Under the pieces are notes generated by a model. The model did no database searches. It had not been told where the DNA came from and saw only the letters and a list, made by a program, of their open reading frames with translations. Both the position numbers and the translations under genes were made by a program. From Bugula neritina (lineage: Eukaryota > Bryozoa > Gymnolaemata > Cheilostomatida > Bugulidae): DNA of 64,000 nucleotides. Shown here in pieces: positions 14,301 to 25,918 of this stretch. Location: the NCBI GenBank assembly GCA_964035545.1, contig OZ037766.1, forward strand, positions 22,407,267-22,471,266, given 5' to 3'. The first letter of the stretch is position 1, and every line of letters begins with the position of its first letter.

Positions 14301-17300
14301 GATGAGTTGAGCACTTCTAAGACATTTGCTCACTCAAAAGTTTTGTATTTAACATATACATGTGCAGTTGTCTAGCATTTGTGTGTGATGCTCATAAACA
14401 TTTAGTTGTAGAAAATAAAACAATGCATTAACCATACCTATTCTATTATATGCGTTTTCTTTGCTTAGGGAATCGCATTCATGAAAAGATAAACATTAAT
14501 TCTTTACGTAAAAACCTATATATTTAAAGAAAAAAGCTTGAAACTTAAAATACCAGTTCAATTCCAGCACTCCATGTTAGTACTATTTATAAACTTAAGC
14601 AAATACTTTTAAAATAATGCTAATTTCTAATCAGAAGCTGAAAAATGACAAAATGTTAGTTGTATAACTAATAGTTTTATGGTTTGCCAAAGCAAAAACC
14701 CCAGATTTTTTAGCCACAGACGTTTACAGATCTCATTGATTGCTCATTTATAGCAAAAGTACAAAAAACATGCAAAAAGATTGATTGCTTTAATTTTTTT
14801 TTAGAAACCAGGTAACTGAGCTAAAAATAACTCACCCTAATCTATTCACAGGTTGACCTAGACTCAGTAGAAGATGGAGGTCAGTTGGAAATGGCTCATC
14901 AAGTTGATGACTACTTTCGACAGAAGTTACTTTATAACAGAAACCAGATCATGGCTGAAAAAATAGAACAACTCCTGAATAACAATCCTAGTCAGAGTTT
15001 CTTTTTCGCTGTCGGTGCAGGTAACTTGCCAACCCTTACGTATTCTTTTCCTCGGGGTTCTCCACTATTGTCAAAATTTTCTTGTAATTAAATGGGAGTT
15101 TTTATATCTAAAAAAAATTACAACTTAAATTTTCATAAATTATTTTTTCAATTGCTTTATTTGATTTCTGTACAAAAGTTTAGCAGTCATTTAATTATTT
15201 GTTTACAATTTAGAGGGCCTGGTGTTGACCCCCAAACCAAATTACTTTTTTGTTGGATGTTTCTACCAAGTTGGTCGTTATAGTTGAGTGCTTTAAAGTC
15301 GAGGAAAAGTTGTTCAAATACCTCAAAAAGCCCCTTCAAAAATAATTTCAAAGAAAATCTACTTTCAAAATGTTTCAGACTGCTTTAGATACATAACTTA
15401 AATGTTATGCTCATTTGGAACTAGCCATACCTTATTTTGTCAGTTTATTCTTTTATAAAGTATGGCAATTTCTATTAGACACATCAGAAAACAAATTACA
15501 TTAAACTATTTTTAACTATATCAAGTGAACATACAAACAAAACTTTGCAGCCACCATTATATTGCATAGCATGGCTGTAATTAAACAGGTGTAGAGTTGT
15601 CTTTCTTCAACTAACTTGATTGCACCGGCAAAGGCAATTATAATTTTCTTAAGCAGAGTCTTGCATTATTTCATTGGGTGTGCTTGAATATACAGGTGGG
15701 GACGAAATTTGATTGTGTTCAGTTCCTTAATACTGTTTCAAGGTTCTGCTTAATTTATCAACTTGACAAATACTATTCTTCCTTTTTTATTTCTGAATCA
15801 TATGAGGGCATCACCCTTTACATTACTGTGAAACTGTTTTTAGGCCACTTTCTTGGAAACAATTCTGTGATTGACAAACTTATATTAAAGGACTTCCCTA
15901 TTAAACATACGAGACCTGAATCAATTATCCCAAGCCAGTAAGTGCAGTACACACACTTCATATAGCATATATACTATTCACAATGCCACATGTTGCGAGC
16001 TTGATACTTAAGTATTAATTCATAGCATGCCTGTCACAAGGACAAATAGTTAATAGCCAACTACAATAGCCTTCCATTTTACTTTACTTTTTTGTCCTTC
16101 ACCATGCACTGCATTTTAACAAAGCACCAGGTCATAGTTTTTCAACAGCTATGCAACATGTTGAACGTTTTTACATTCAGCAAAGATCTGATGACAAATC
16201 TACATTTTAGTACAACTAGTAACTGGCATACTTCCTTTTTCAAAATCATAGCTATGCCTCTCGCCAAAACTGTAGGTGTATTTTTATAGTGTCACTTTTT
16301 TGTGGTCATTAAAACAAAATTAATGAGTGTAATAATTATGTAATCACTTAGAGCTGGATTTAATGGTTATGGGGCATGCCAATGAAATAGTTTTTCTACA
16401 TGCCTTCTAACAGCTGTAATGTTTAGCCCAATATAATATACTGTGTTTAGCCTCTGATGTAGAAAACAGAATATTATATGCCTCAACATAGTTTGTCAAC
16501 AATATCTTACATTGAAGTATAAATAATATAACTCTCTTCTCAGTCTCCTAAAAGAGACAGTTTTATCAGATTAATATCAGCTTACGGCAAGCCATCAAGT
16601 TGACCTACTAACTGCATAGAGATTATTACTACTTCAGTTTTCTACTACTGCATTTACCTGAAATACCATATAATATGTTGAAGCTTACTTGCTTGCAAAA
16701 AAGTTATAACGGATATTTAAAAGAAGGTATTTGGTGTTGAAGTTGAAATTCAACTTTTTTGCATCTGAATTTTCTTTATGTTTGAATACTATACCATTAT
16801 CCAGATAAAATGCTTCTCACATTTTTCATACATACCAGAGAGTCATGTTTTTAAGATTCCACTATTTCACTTTTGAATTATTTGCGACTTGTCAGACAAA
16901 CAATATCGTTAATCAAGGTCATATCTAATAACATTATTCAACTTTTCAGAAATATAATACGCTTCAAAAAGTTATTTACTTTAAAGATTTCACTCTATAT
17001 GTGAATGGCATTTTTTAAATTGCGGTCTTCAGCATCTTAAATTTATCGGACAGCTGTCTAAGAAGTAATGCTTCAGGTGTTCTAGCTGCGAGAATGTTAG
17101 CTTACTGTTGATCGATACATAGTTTGGTATGAACAACAAAAACTTTTTAACAGCTAAATTTTGATAATATTAAGTAGTCCTATACTTGCTTTACAAATGA
17201 TGACGTTCTGCCTTGTAGATCAAATCACGATGCCAGATATCAACCAGCAGAGTTTAGTCAGCTGGATTCTTCAGCCATTATCAATCAACAATATATACAA

Positions 17301-19232
17301 ACTATAAAAAAATTAGATCAAGCTGCTACTATAAGGTAACACAGTCTAGGATAACAATTATTGTTTGTATATTAAACTTACAACTTATTTTGATGCGAAA
17401 AATGTTGTAAAGTGGGTGTGTGAAAGCATGTTTATAATTTATATATGCTTTTCTTGCTATTCTAATTTATTTATAAAACATGCTTTTAAAGTCGTCCAAT
17501 TGTCGGATTGGAACAACAAGTTTAAGTGTCAATAAAACTTTTCATGAAGAGCAACTGCTAAACTATGGAGTTGCTTTTCGTTATAAACTTTGGTGTCATC
17601 TAAGTTTTGGAATCTATTAATTATATCAGTAGCTCTGTGATGCCTCAACGCGCACTAGCAAAGGTGTGCCAATTTGCTGTAATCTGGGTTTAATTGATGA
17701 GCATAACGAATATATATTGCTAGCTTTCTGCATTCATACTTCAAAGTTGAGGCAGAGAAGTTTGGTTAACAAGTTTAATTAAATGGGAAGCCTCCGGAAT
17801 GAAAGCACAAAATACACTTTCCTAAACCTTAAGCAATTAGTTACAATGGTTTATCATAGTTACATTATAGTTCACTAGCTTCAACATTTCCCCACATCTA
17901 ATAGAGGTGGCTTGTTCATGGAGGTAACCAAATAGGTATTGAAGTATATAATTTGTTTATTTAGAGCCACTTTGTTGATATTTTTGGTCTAACTGATTAG
18001 TAATTGTGTTTCAAGTAAACCTATTGCTGTGTATGTATAGTTTTTACACTAGCTTTATAGACTTCATAGCCTACTTTGTCTATAATATCTAGTTAAAGAA
18101 TATGGCCTATATACTTATATTTATTACCTACAAATTTTGCATTGCTCAAACAAAATTAAAATTCATACTGTATAGTGCCCAACTAAATTTTGGTCTATCA
18201 TCAAATGTTTTTATGTCAAGTTTACCTTAGCATGTTAGCCAACAAGAAGTTTCAATTTTAGTAACATATTGGTTTATAACTCTTTATACATTTAAGTAGC
18301 TACTACATGTCGGTGTTTATTATAATTCATTCGATTATGATTGCAGAACTCGGCCAATTAGACATGGCAAGAAAAAACTCAAAAGAGATAAAATTAATGC
18401 CTTAAATAAACCTAAACAAACAACTCAAAAGCAAATAGGAAACTTTTCTGAGTTGTGGATTAGAGTCGAAGAAATACGGTAAGATGATGTCCCCGATTTA
18501 CAATATGCACATACAGCTTTTTAAATTAATGATAGGTATGTGGCATGAGCTTTATATATTAGCTAAATTTTACATGGGACTAGGACATATTAGACAATTA
18601 AATAATTTAAACCCTAAAATAAACAGGACAAATGTTTTCATGCAAAAGCCTACAACAGACTAAGTCAGTTGAGTTTGGAAACTTATAGTGTGTGTGTTAT
18701 GTGTGTGTGTGTGTTTTGTGTGTGTGTATGTGTGTGTTATGTGTAGCAGGCAAGAGATGGGTTTGAATGTTCTTTGGTTGTAGGTATTGGCTTGTAGATG
18801 AGTTTAAATTCAGATTAACTGAATGTCAATAAATAGAGCCACTTGCTAACCTTGTAAAGCTTTCATTAATCAGACTTATTCTTGGCTTAAGAGAGAATTT
18901 ACATAGTAATTATTCATGTGTGACGTCAAGAATGGTTATAGGTACGCATCAATATTTCAATAAAACAAATGATCACTTATAGCCCATGGATAAATTTCAC
19001 AGTAAATTTTTTCCCAATATTTCTTGTATACTGGCTTTTTTGTACGTTGTACTGAGAAATTTTGTTTTATAGGCAAGTCACAGATAATACTAAAAGTTTT
19101 ATACAAGGCTACAAAGAGGGACAACCAGCTCCCACCCTTAGTTGCAGCACTTCACTTAGTAGGTCCTCAGCTATTACAATGTTGACTAGCTTATTATTAA
19201 CTTCTATCCATTTATTAGCCTTTACACTATAG
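5398..19232 (+). CDS. TRABD2: TIKI metalloprotease (TRABD2 family), Wnt inhibitor
   Basis: TIKI proteins are membrane-tethered extracellular metalloproteases that trim the N terminus of Wnt ligands and block signalling. Nine exons join in phase: 5398-5517, 7802-8166, 9148-9355, 13855-13998, 14852-15020, 15844-15937, 17219-17335, 18347-18478 and 19073-19232. They encode 502 residues; vertebrate TIKI1/2 are about 505-517. Residues 1-25 are a signal peptide. The TIKI/TraB core starts near residue 44 ([20 protein letters not shown]) and carries the first GxxH motif, GTIH (61-64), and the FELDLTD strand. The second GxxH, GAGH (334-337), is split by intron 5. The last ~22 residues are hydrophobic with no tail, so the C terminus is a transmembrane anchor or GPI signal. 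The start was chosen because it alone gives a signal peptide; the ORF has no other upstream ATG in frame. Exon 2 has a CAGCAG tandem acceptor. The gene converges on IQCK. Confidence 0.95.
8974..9131. repeat. CA-type microsatellite ending 17 bp before TIKI exon 3
   Basis: Mixed (CACACG)n and (GTACACACAT)n tandem repeats. The long open frames across them on both strands (His/Thr or Cys/Val rich) are repeat artefacts. The tract ends just before the short pyrimidine run and AG acceptor of TIKI exon 3 (9147/9148), so its length could affect splicing. Confidence 0.9.
12129..12467. mobile_element. hAT-type non-autonomous DNA transposon (MITE)
   Basis: This 339 bp insertion lies in TIKI intron 3. 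The left end, CAGGGCTGTCTAAC, and the reverse complement of the right end, CAGTGGTGTCCAGCC, are recognisable hAT-like terminal inverted repeats. Both are followed inward by TGGCCC-rich sequence. The flanking 8-mers, ctctagca and ccctataa, agree at 5 of 8 positions and may be an aged 8 bp target-site duplication. No coding capacity is present. Confidence 0.7.
13185..13456. repeat. G-rich core flanked by inverted GGTAAAAATGGCAC repeats
   Basis: In TIKI intron 3, a left arm with two GGTAAAAA(T/C)G units (13186-13220) faces a right arm with four or five GTGCCATTTTTACC units in opposite orientation (13357-13454). Between them lies a roughly 100 bp purine-skewed core of G3-G5 runs separated by TT/TTT (13241-13336), able to form G-quadruplexes. 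The overlapping open frames on both strands are by-products of the repeat. It looks like a small foldback or MITE element. Confidence 0.7.
18688..18745. repeat. (TG)n microsatellite
   Basis: Interrupted GTGTGT tract in TIKI intron 8. Confidence 0.85.
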
Positions 19233-19436
19233 TGATCTATATTACAGTAAAATATTTCATACTTTAAATCGATTTACTCAATGCAAAAACCTACAATACT
19301 TCATTTTGAAAGTTGCCCTCTCATGACAACTTTCTAGTTCAGTATAGTAATTATGGTACATTTTAGCACATTTGATTGAGATTGCTGTTTATATAGTTGG
19401 TTCTTAACAATAGGGCAACATTCTATTGTCTTACGT

Positions 19437-19442
19437 AATAAA
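19437..19442 (+). terminator. Candidate poly(A) signal of TIKI
   Basis: AATAAA about 205 bp after the TIKI stop codon, the first canonical hexamer noticed in the 3' flank. Confidence 0.4.
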
Positions 19443-19499
19443 TATAAATTTGATGAATTGTACCAATGTTACCAATGAGATTGAAGTAAGACAATCAGA

Positions 19500-20990
19500 G
19501 AATTAATTATTAATCAGTGATTTTTCTACATATTACTGTATATAGTTATATAGTTGGTGTTAATTTCTTCACTTTTATATTGTAAATTAAAGTTATTTTT
19601 CAAGCAATTTCTTGAAATGAACGATCTCTTCGAGAACTGCTATTAGAGTTTTATCCGTGGATATGTTTATATTGTGCATAGTTTGTATAATAAGTATATT
19701 ATAACCACCAAACATTGTGGATATATTGCTATTGATATACTTGCAGATTATTTATAATTATTAGTCCTGTAAACAGAATTATTATTAGTTGAAACATTAT
19801 AAATCATGGTGCAATATTTTTTAAATTTTATTATGAAAAATATGTATTGTGTGTACTCTTAAATATTTTTTAAAATATATTATATTAATAATTCCTATGT
19901 TATTGACTTTTTTATATAGTTTACAGCCAACGTTGAAAACTTCAATATAATAAAGGATGCCTACCAATACGGACTATTTAATAAAATATTTTTATGAAGT
20001 GATATAATAAACTGATTACATGCTTCAATATAGTGTAAAGTAAGTGTGACACGAAATTATGCAAACTGTACAATATTTGTTGAGTTAGAGAAAACTTGTT
20101 GTGTGCTATGGTAGTATGATGATTGAACAACAATTTTGTCCTTTATCATACCCTCAATATATTAAATTTCACAAATTTAGGCTAAATGGACAAACAGAAA
20201 ATTTTACATTATCAATTTTATCAATTTTACATATGTAAGAATTTTTTCAAAATAAAGTAAAAAAGTATAAAGTTAGACAACTGACTGGGTAACGTCTGAT
20301 AAAGCAATACAGAATGAATTGGTGAGGCAATAACTCCAAATTTATTTAAATATTGTTCATATTCCACTTTTTATTTCTTGCTGTTATTAATATTTACAGT
20401 AGATACATTTGATTGAAATATAAATGCCACTAGTTATTTAAGTAAAGAATTGATCCATTTGTACTGCAATTTTACAGATCGCTAGATTAAAAAATATTTG
20501 ATTACATTTATGGTGAAGGCTAACCAGCAATTTGTTATATTATATTATATAAATAATGGCATATTATATATAAATTATATTTATTGCATGTAAAGCAAAT
20601 AATCAAGCAAGTTATTGTGATTTATAAATATCAAGGAAGCTTAAAGTTTAATTTTTCAAGTAAAAACAGTTGGTTTTGTCATATATCTGTAGCACATATT
20701 TTAGATCTTTATTCAGTAGATTTTTAACCTAGTTTTACCAATTTGCAGCATTATATCTATATCTTTTATAATTGGCAGATAATTAAAAAATGATTTATTT
20801 TTATTTAATCATCTCTTTTACATTCTAGTTATATTTATGTATAATGTATGTAAACAGTGCTGGGAAAACGAATAAAATATTTTTATATCATTTACTAAAT
20901 ATCAAGAAATATTTTCATACAGACAATGCAGTGAAAAACATGACATTTTGAATGCTGCTATAACACTTATGAATACACCCAATTCACACT
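19500..20990. other. Convergent intergenic region between TIKI and IQCK, no gene seen
   Basis: AT-rich DNA with short runs of TATAT. Only stop-rich short frames are present. It would contain the 3' ends of the two convergent genes. Confidence 0.6.
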
Positions 20991-21035
20991 ATAATAATAT
21001 ATCCTACAAGTTATGAGTCATCAACACATATACTA

Positions 21036-21041
21036 TTTATT
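21036..21041 (-). terminator. Poly(A) signal overlapping the IQCK stop codon
   Basis: On the minus strand the coding end reads CTCAATAAATAG: the stop TAA is the middle of AATAAA. If used, cleavage would leave a 3' UTR of only some 10-30 nt. A further signal may lie downstream. Confidence 0.45.
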
Positions 21042-23597
21042 GAGAGTTATTCTCAGTGCTAGGCTGCGTTTCTCCAGTAGCCTCCATTTTGTCCGCCCAA
21101 AAATTGTCCACTTTGTTTCGAATATTCTCATTTTCTAACCGCCATTCTTTTTGCCATTGCCTGAGTTCTTGAATCTCGCTTTGTCTTCTCACTAAGAATC
21201 CTCTCCAATGAGATTGAATGACAAGGGCGGCTTCTTCATGTGTCCATATCAATGAAAGTGGTAGAGGTGGCCTTGGGCTATATGAAGTAAAATAAAATAA
21301 GCTGTCATGAGCAAAACGTAAAACTTAGAAAATTGAAGATGTATCCTTCACAAAACAACCTAATATCATAAAAATCAAACTAAATCAATATTCAAATATT
21401 TTAAATAACTTAAGCATTACATTAAAATGCTAAGACGATTGAACATAATATACAGGTTTTAGCAACAACACATTATAGAAGCAGTTCAACATCTCCATAG
21501 CCGTAAAACATTATGCTTTTTAAAATGAATGACATACTATTACTTCACACTTTATTTAAACAATAAAAAATTGACAAAATAATGTAAACAACGTTACAAC
21601 TGTGCTATACAGCACCTGTTATATTCTTTTAAGTTAATAAAATTTGAAGCAAACATATCTTTAGGTGATAGAGAAAAAATTATTTAGGAAAGCAGCCATG
21701 CAAGTGCATTTGAAAATTTTCTTTTACACAAATCACATAGTTAGCAATCAGGCAAGCATATTACAGATAGACCTGTTTACGCCTGTATAATATTTTGCTA
21801 TATAGTCTAAAGCAGCATAATCTTTGTAAATAACCTTTAGCCAAATACTACAATTTAACCATTAATATTTTTACAATTGAGCTGTTTGTTTATAGCAATC
21901 TATTTAGAGCAATTAGGAATATAAAAAACAATTGCCATTTAAACACAAGGTTTGATTTTCTTTGCAGACTATAATATGATAACGAGACAGCATAATGCAA
22001 TACTCTAGATGTAACAGCTCTGTATTTCCTAAAGTATGTTACTCACTGTTCTTTTAGGTGTTCTTTCACAAAGGGAATGTCAAACAATGTCATCTCTTTT
22101 CTCTCATCCGACTGGTGCCTCGAGTTATTTCTAAAAAAAATAATTTTAACAACTTGAAGAAAAAAAAATGCTGGAGCATGTACTAAAAGGTTCTTTTTCA
22201 AAAACATAATCACAAGTAAAATATAATAATTAACAACAATATAATTATAAGCATATGAGCTGATTGATCATTAAATCACATATCTTTTTATTCAATTTCT
22301 TGAACTTACTTGTAAAGATATTCTGTGATAAAATCTAATGCATTGAACTTAGTCCTCTTTCTCTCAAAACATTTTTCTTTTTTAGCCAAAATGAGCATTG
22401 CCTCCATTGCAGGTAGTAAGTGAGGAAAGACATAGTGTTCTAAATATACTCTTGGGGGACCTACAGATTATTAAATGTGATATAACTGGTATTATTGAAG
22501 AAAAACACATGAGACTGGCTAATGTTGGGCAAATTAAAACAGACGTTTAAGAAATTTTTTCAAATGCAATTGATTTAAATATATATATTCTTTGCTGTGT
22601 AAATAACTAACATCCTACAGCAAAAATAAATATTTTTAAAAATCAACTGTCTTGTTAGCATGCTTTTACTCAAACACACATCAATTTTATTAAAAAGAAT
22701 TGTAATAAGGTAACCGGAAAAGTTTTACGTAAAAGCCTAATTAGTGTTGTTTATTGGTTGCCTTACATTTGTCTCGGTTTGGTAGCTCCGGTTTAGTTTC
22801 TGTAGGTTGAACTTTAGTAGGTTCAACAAATGTGTGACCAACACAAGCTGGGTGTGAATGAGATGAATTGAATTCTGTATTTAAATCAACATCCACTGAG
22901 TTAATCTTTTCATGCATTTTTCCATAAAAAACCGGAGTGTGCTTGCCAGCATCATAATTTACAAATTCCACCTCTTTCTTTGTTTTGTCTTCAAAAGGTG
23001 GCCTTTTAGACTCATATTCTAACAATTACACATTAATAGCCATTGTATTACTAACTAATCGTAAAAGGAACTGCAGTATCTAACAATTTGAGCTAGATAT
23101 ATCAAAACATCCTAGTTGAAGGAGTATATCATGTCATGTAAGTAAAAAAATTAACAACTAACAAACTTAATTTATATTACTATGCAGATTTGCCAATAAC
23201 AAATGTTTATTACATTATGCTAAATTCTGCAACATATTCTAATTGCACACCACCAAATACTTTAAATTTATTCTTTTTTGCGACAACTTTGAGTTTTTAA
23301 AAAAAACATTTGTTCATTTGATGATCTTGTATCACAAAAATATTGTGCTATCACTCATAATATTAATAGTCAATAGTACAATTAATGCTCTTTTAATTTT
23401 ACCAGTTGCACATAAATATGGATAATTATATACTAATATATTATGTTTATATATTTGACAAGGGTGATGATAGCCAGATAGTAAGATTCATTTAAATCAT
23501 GGCTCTATGAATATATATAATAGCAAGTCAAAATTTCAATACCTCTGCATATCTCGTCCCATAGATTAGGTTCCGGAACTGTTGTGATTATCGACAT
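21037..23597 (-). CDS. IQCK: IQ motif-containing protein K
   Basis: Five minus-strand exons join in phase: 23543-23597, 22767-23018, 22310-22460, 22047-22130 and 21037-21277. They encode 260 residues; human IQCK is 287. Family landmarks appear in the expected order: NLWDEICREYESKRPPF at the N terminus, then CPPRVYLEHYVFPHLLPAM, KKEKCFERKRTKFNALDF and FDIPFVKEHLKEQHPRPPLP. A calmodulin-type IQ motif follows (about residues 199-212, VIQSHWRGFLVRR), then EIQELRQWQKEWR. The start is the only ATG in frame before NLWDEIC and is shorter than the human N terminus. IQCK is a poorly characterised protein often linked with cilia or sperm; calmodulin or light-chain binding is inferred from the IQ motif. 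The stop codon is embedded in an AATAAA hexamer. Confidence 0.95.
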
Positions 23598-23619
23598 GCC
23601 TAGAAGTACAAAGCAATTC

Positions 23620-25500
23620 GAGTGATCATGCTAATATTTGAAACAATGGAATAAATAGTTAGAAATCAGAAATGTGAGACTAAAAGTTTAATACTACCAC
23701 TATGACTATTGTCTATTAGTATTACTATTCGTATCAGTATCATTAGCGGTATTACTCTTAGGTAGTTCACTAGTTGAATTTACAACAATTTTCTTTAAAA
23801 AAAGCTTGATTATATGGTAAGAATGAAAACATTTATATACCAAAAGTTATTTGCATAGTTCTAACAACTAAAGTTAATAAGTATAACTCAAGAATGTAAC
23901 AACTAGATAATAAAATATAAGCTGATAATTAAATTTAATTACTAAATGAAAAAGTAAATTAAAACTAGTTTAATTTAAATTACGATTTTTATTAGTATAA
24001 ACATAAAAGCATGGAAACAAGACCCTAGTTTTTACAAAATATATTTAAAAATATTTTTCTAAACTGTTGTTTAAATTTTCAATTTCCTCATTAATTTACG
24101 ACTATAGTATTTTAACAGGCCTCAAAATAAAATAATTTAATAGTCATAATGAAAAACTAAAGATAACAATGCTGGTGTGAATTTAGTTGCTAGGAGTAGG
24201 ATTACTTTATTAGCGTGTCCAATTAAAACACATGTGCGCAAAGGTCAAGGCTTATTTCAGAATTCGTATCCAGTTCGTAGCTCAAAATGATAGTTCGATA
24301 AACGTCGGTAAACGACCATAGTCATAATGATAATGTGCTTGGAATAATTATTATCATAATGATACTTTGTTTTGTAAATGAATAGTAATGGTCATAGATT
24401 AAGATTATGAGTATCAATAGCAATATGATTATCGTAATGATGATTATAGTGATAGTCATAGTTGCGTTGTACTCTTACTGAAACCAAAGGCAAATGTCAA
24501 ACTGAGTAACTCAATCGGTCAATCACAATGTGAAACTGAAAATGAATGTGTTACCTGTTACTTGTTAGTGTTACGCGTTTGGCTTTACTTTACTTTAAGT
24601 TTTAGTTTAAGTTTAGGTTTAAAATTAGTTTAACTTTAAGTGAGTTTACACTTTACACTTACAGCTTGAGTTACAGTTTCACTTTCAGTTTGAGTTAGAG
24701 TTTCACTTACTGACTTAGTGTTAGTCATACTGATAGTCATAGTGATACTCACACCAGATAGTGAGATACTCATATTCATAATCACAGTGATAGTCATAGT
24801 CACCGTCACAGCGTTGCGCTTACACTAACACTTACTCTTAGTCTTACAGTTACTGTTAGTGTTGCACTTACTGCTACTCACTCAGCACTCTTGGACTCTG
24901 CGTCTTAAACTTATAGTAATAGTTACACTTATACAGTTATACTTATACAGTTAATGTTATACAGTTAATGTTATACTTATAGTAATGCTAAGTCTAATAC
25001 TAATACTAATGAGTAATGCAGTAATAGTAATGCTAATAGTAATAACATCATTGAAATTGACGAATTTAAATTTCACTAGTTACATTCAAAGTGAAGATGC
25101 CAGGCAAATTACTGTAAAGCTAAACGTAGCTGATGCCAGTCACAAGTCTTAGAATTAAATCTTCAACATGATTACAGAGTGACTTTAACTTAATATTTTA
25201 AATTATCACTAACATTGTCATTGTGATTGTCAGTAGTTTAAATAATAAGATATAAAACGTAGTAGTTATAGACGACTAAAGAATAAAATTTAGAGCAATG
25301 GTGAAATCAATGTAGGTTTATTATTTATAACCTATAAATATCAATGATCATTATATCTATAAGCATAATAGTGTTCATTAGATTAAATTTGTCATTGTTT
25401 TTTTTTCAGTAATGTTTATATTTTTTTCTTTTAATTTTAATATCTCTGTAATTAAAATTTACATTTATTTTAATTTTAGGTTGCTCTTAGGTTCAGACCC
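23620..25500. repeat. Head-to-head intergenic region with degenerate hexamer-like repeats
   Basis: This is the roughly 2 kb between the divergent starts of IQCK and ANAPC13. From about 24300 to 25040 the sequence is a highly degenerate mixture of 6-mers such as ATAGTG, ATAGTC, ATACTC, AGTTTA and TTACAC. Many RY-alternating steps give it a loose period of 3 and 6 without exact copies. No gene is visible. Promoters of both genes should lie at the edges. Confidence 0.6.
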
Positions 25501-25550
25501 TACTAAATATAACAAGTAATACAGTTTTTATGTGTAAATTTATTGTCCAG

Positions 25551-25617
25551 GTAATTATATGTCTAAGCTAGGCTACAAAAACATTATTCACTGATTTCTT
25601 ACTTAATTATTTTACAG
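25551..25617 (+). other. Possible 67 bp 5' UTR intron or trans-splice acceptor upstream of ANAPC13
   Basis: GTCCAG|GTAATT (donor after 25550) and ATTATTTTACAG (acceptor ending 25617) could bound a small 5' UTR intron. The AG at 25617 could equally be a spliced-leader addition site 42 nt before the ATG. The sequence alone does not decide. Confidence 0.4.
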
Positions 25618-25659
25618 CAAGATTACTGAACAACCGATTAGACATTTTCACGATGAGAA

Positions 25660-25893
25660 ATGAGTGACAGCCAGTGCAGAAGTTTAAGACATCTAATCGA
25701 CATTGTAGATCCACGTTGGAAAAGTGAAACTTTGCCGTTTGAAGACATTGCTGTGCCCCACACTGAACTTCCTGACCCTGAGCCCGACTCAAACGGACAG
25801 CCAACCGAAACTCTTTCCGAGCAGGAAAGAAAGTGGTCAGATTTGGCTCTGCAACTACTTAATCAACACATCACATCTTCAACTTCTAATTAA
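25660..25893 (+). CDS. ANAPC13: Anaphase-promoting complex subunit 13
   Basis: This single-exon frame encodes 77 residues; human ANAPC13 is 74. APC13 is a small, extended subunit that staples TPR subunits of the APC/C ubiquitin ligase, which drives mitotic exit in the nucleus and cytoplasm. The family landmarks are present: LIDIVDPRWKSETLPFEDI, the acidic-proline stretch HTELPDPEPDSNG, and the C-terminal EQERKWSDLALQLL helix that matches the EQEMKWTDLALQYL of vertebrates. The ATG is the first in the frame and fits the family length. The CIR1 start codon lies only 25 nt after the stop on the same strand, with no AATAAA between, so both were probably made from one primary transcript. Confidence 0.95.
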   Translation: MSDSQCRSLRHLIDIVDPRWKSETLPFEDIAVPHTELPDPEPDSNGQPTETLSEQERKWSDLALQLLNQHITSSTSN

Positions 25894-25918
25894 CTTGTGA
25901 ACTATACTTAAAGACACC
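25894..25918 (+). other. 25 nt intercistronic spacer, ANAPC13 to CIR1
   Basis: The spacer reads CTTGTGAACTATACTTAAAG then ACACC before the CIR1 ATG. It has no poly(A) hexamer. The pyrimidine-poor ACTTAAAG could act as a weak acceptor five bases before the start codon. The last 11 nt, TAAAGACACC plus ATGG, recur in front of the inverted CIR1 paralogue, so this stretch belongs to the ancestral CIR1 5' leader. Confidence 0.7.
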
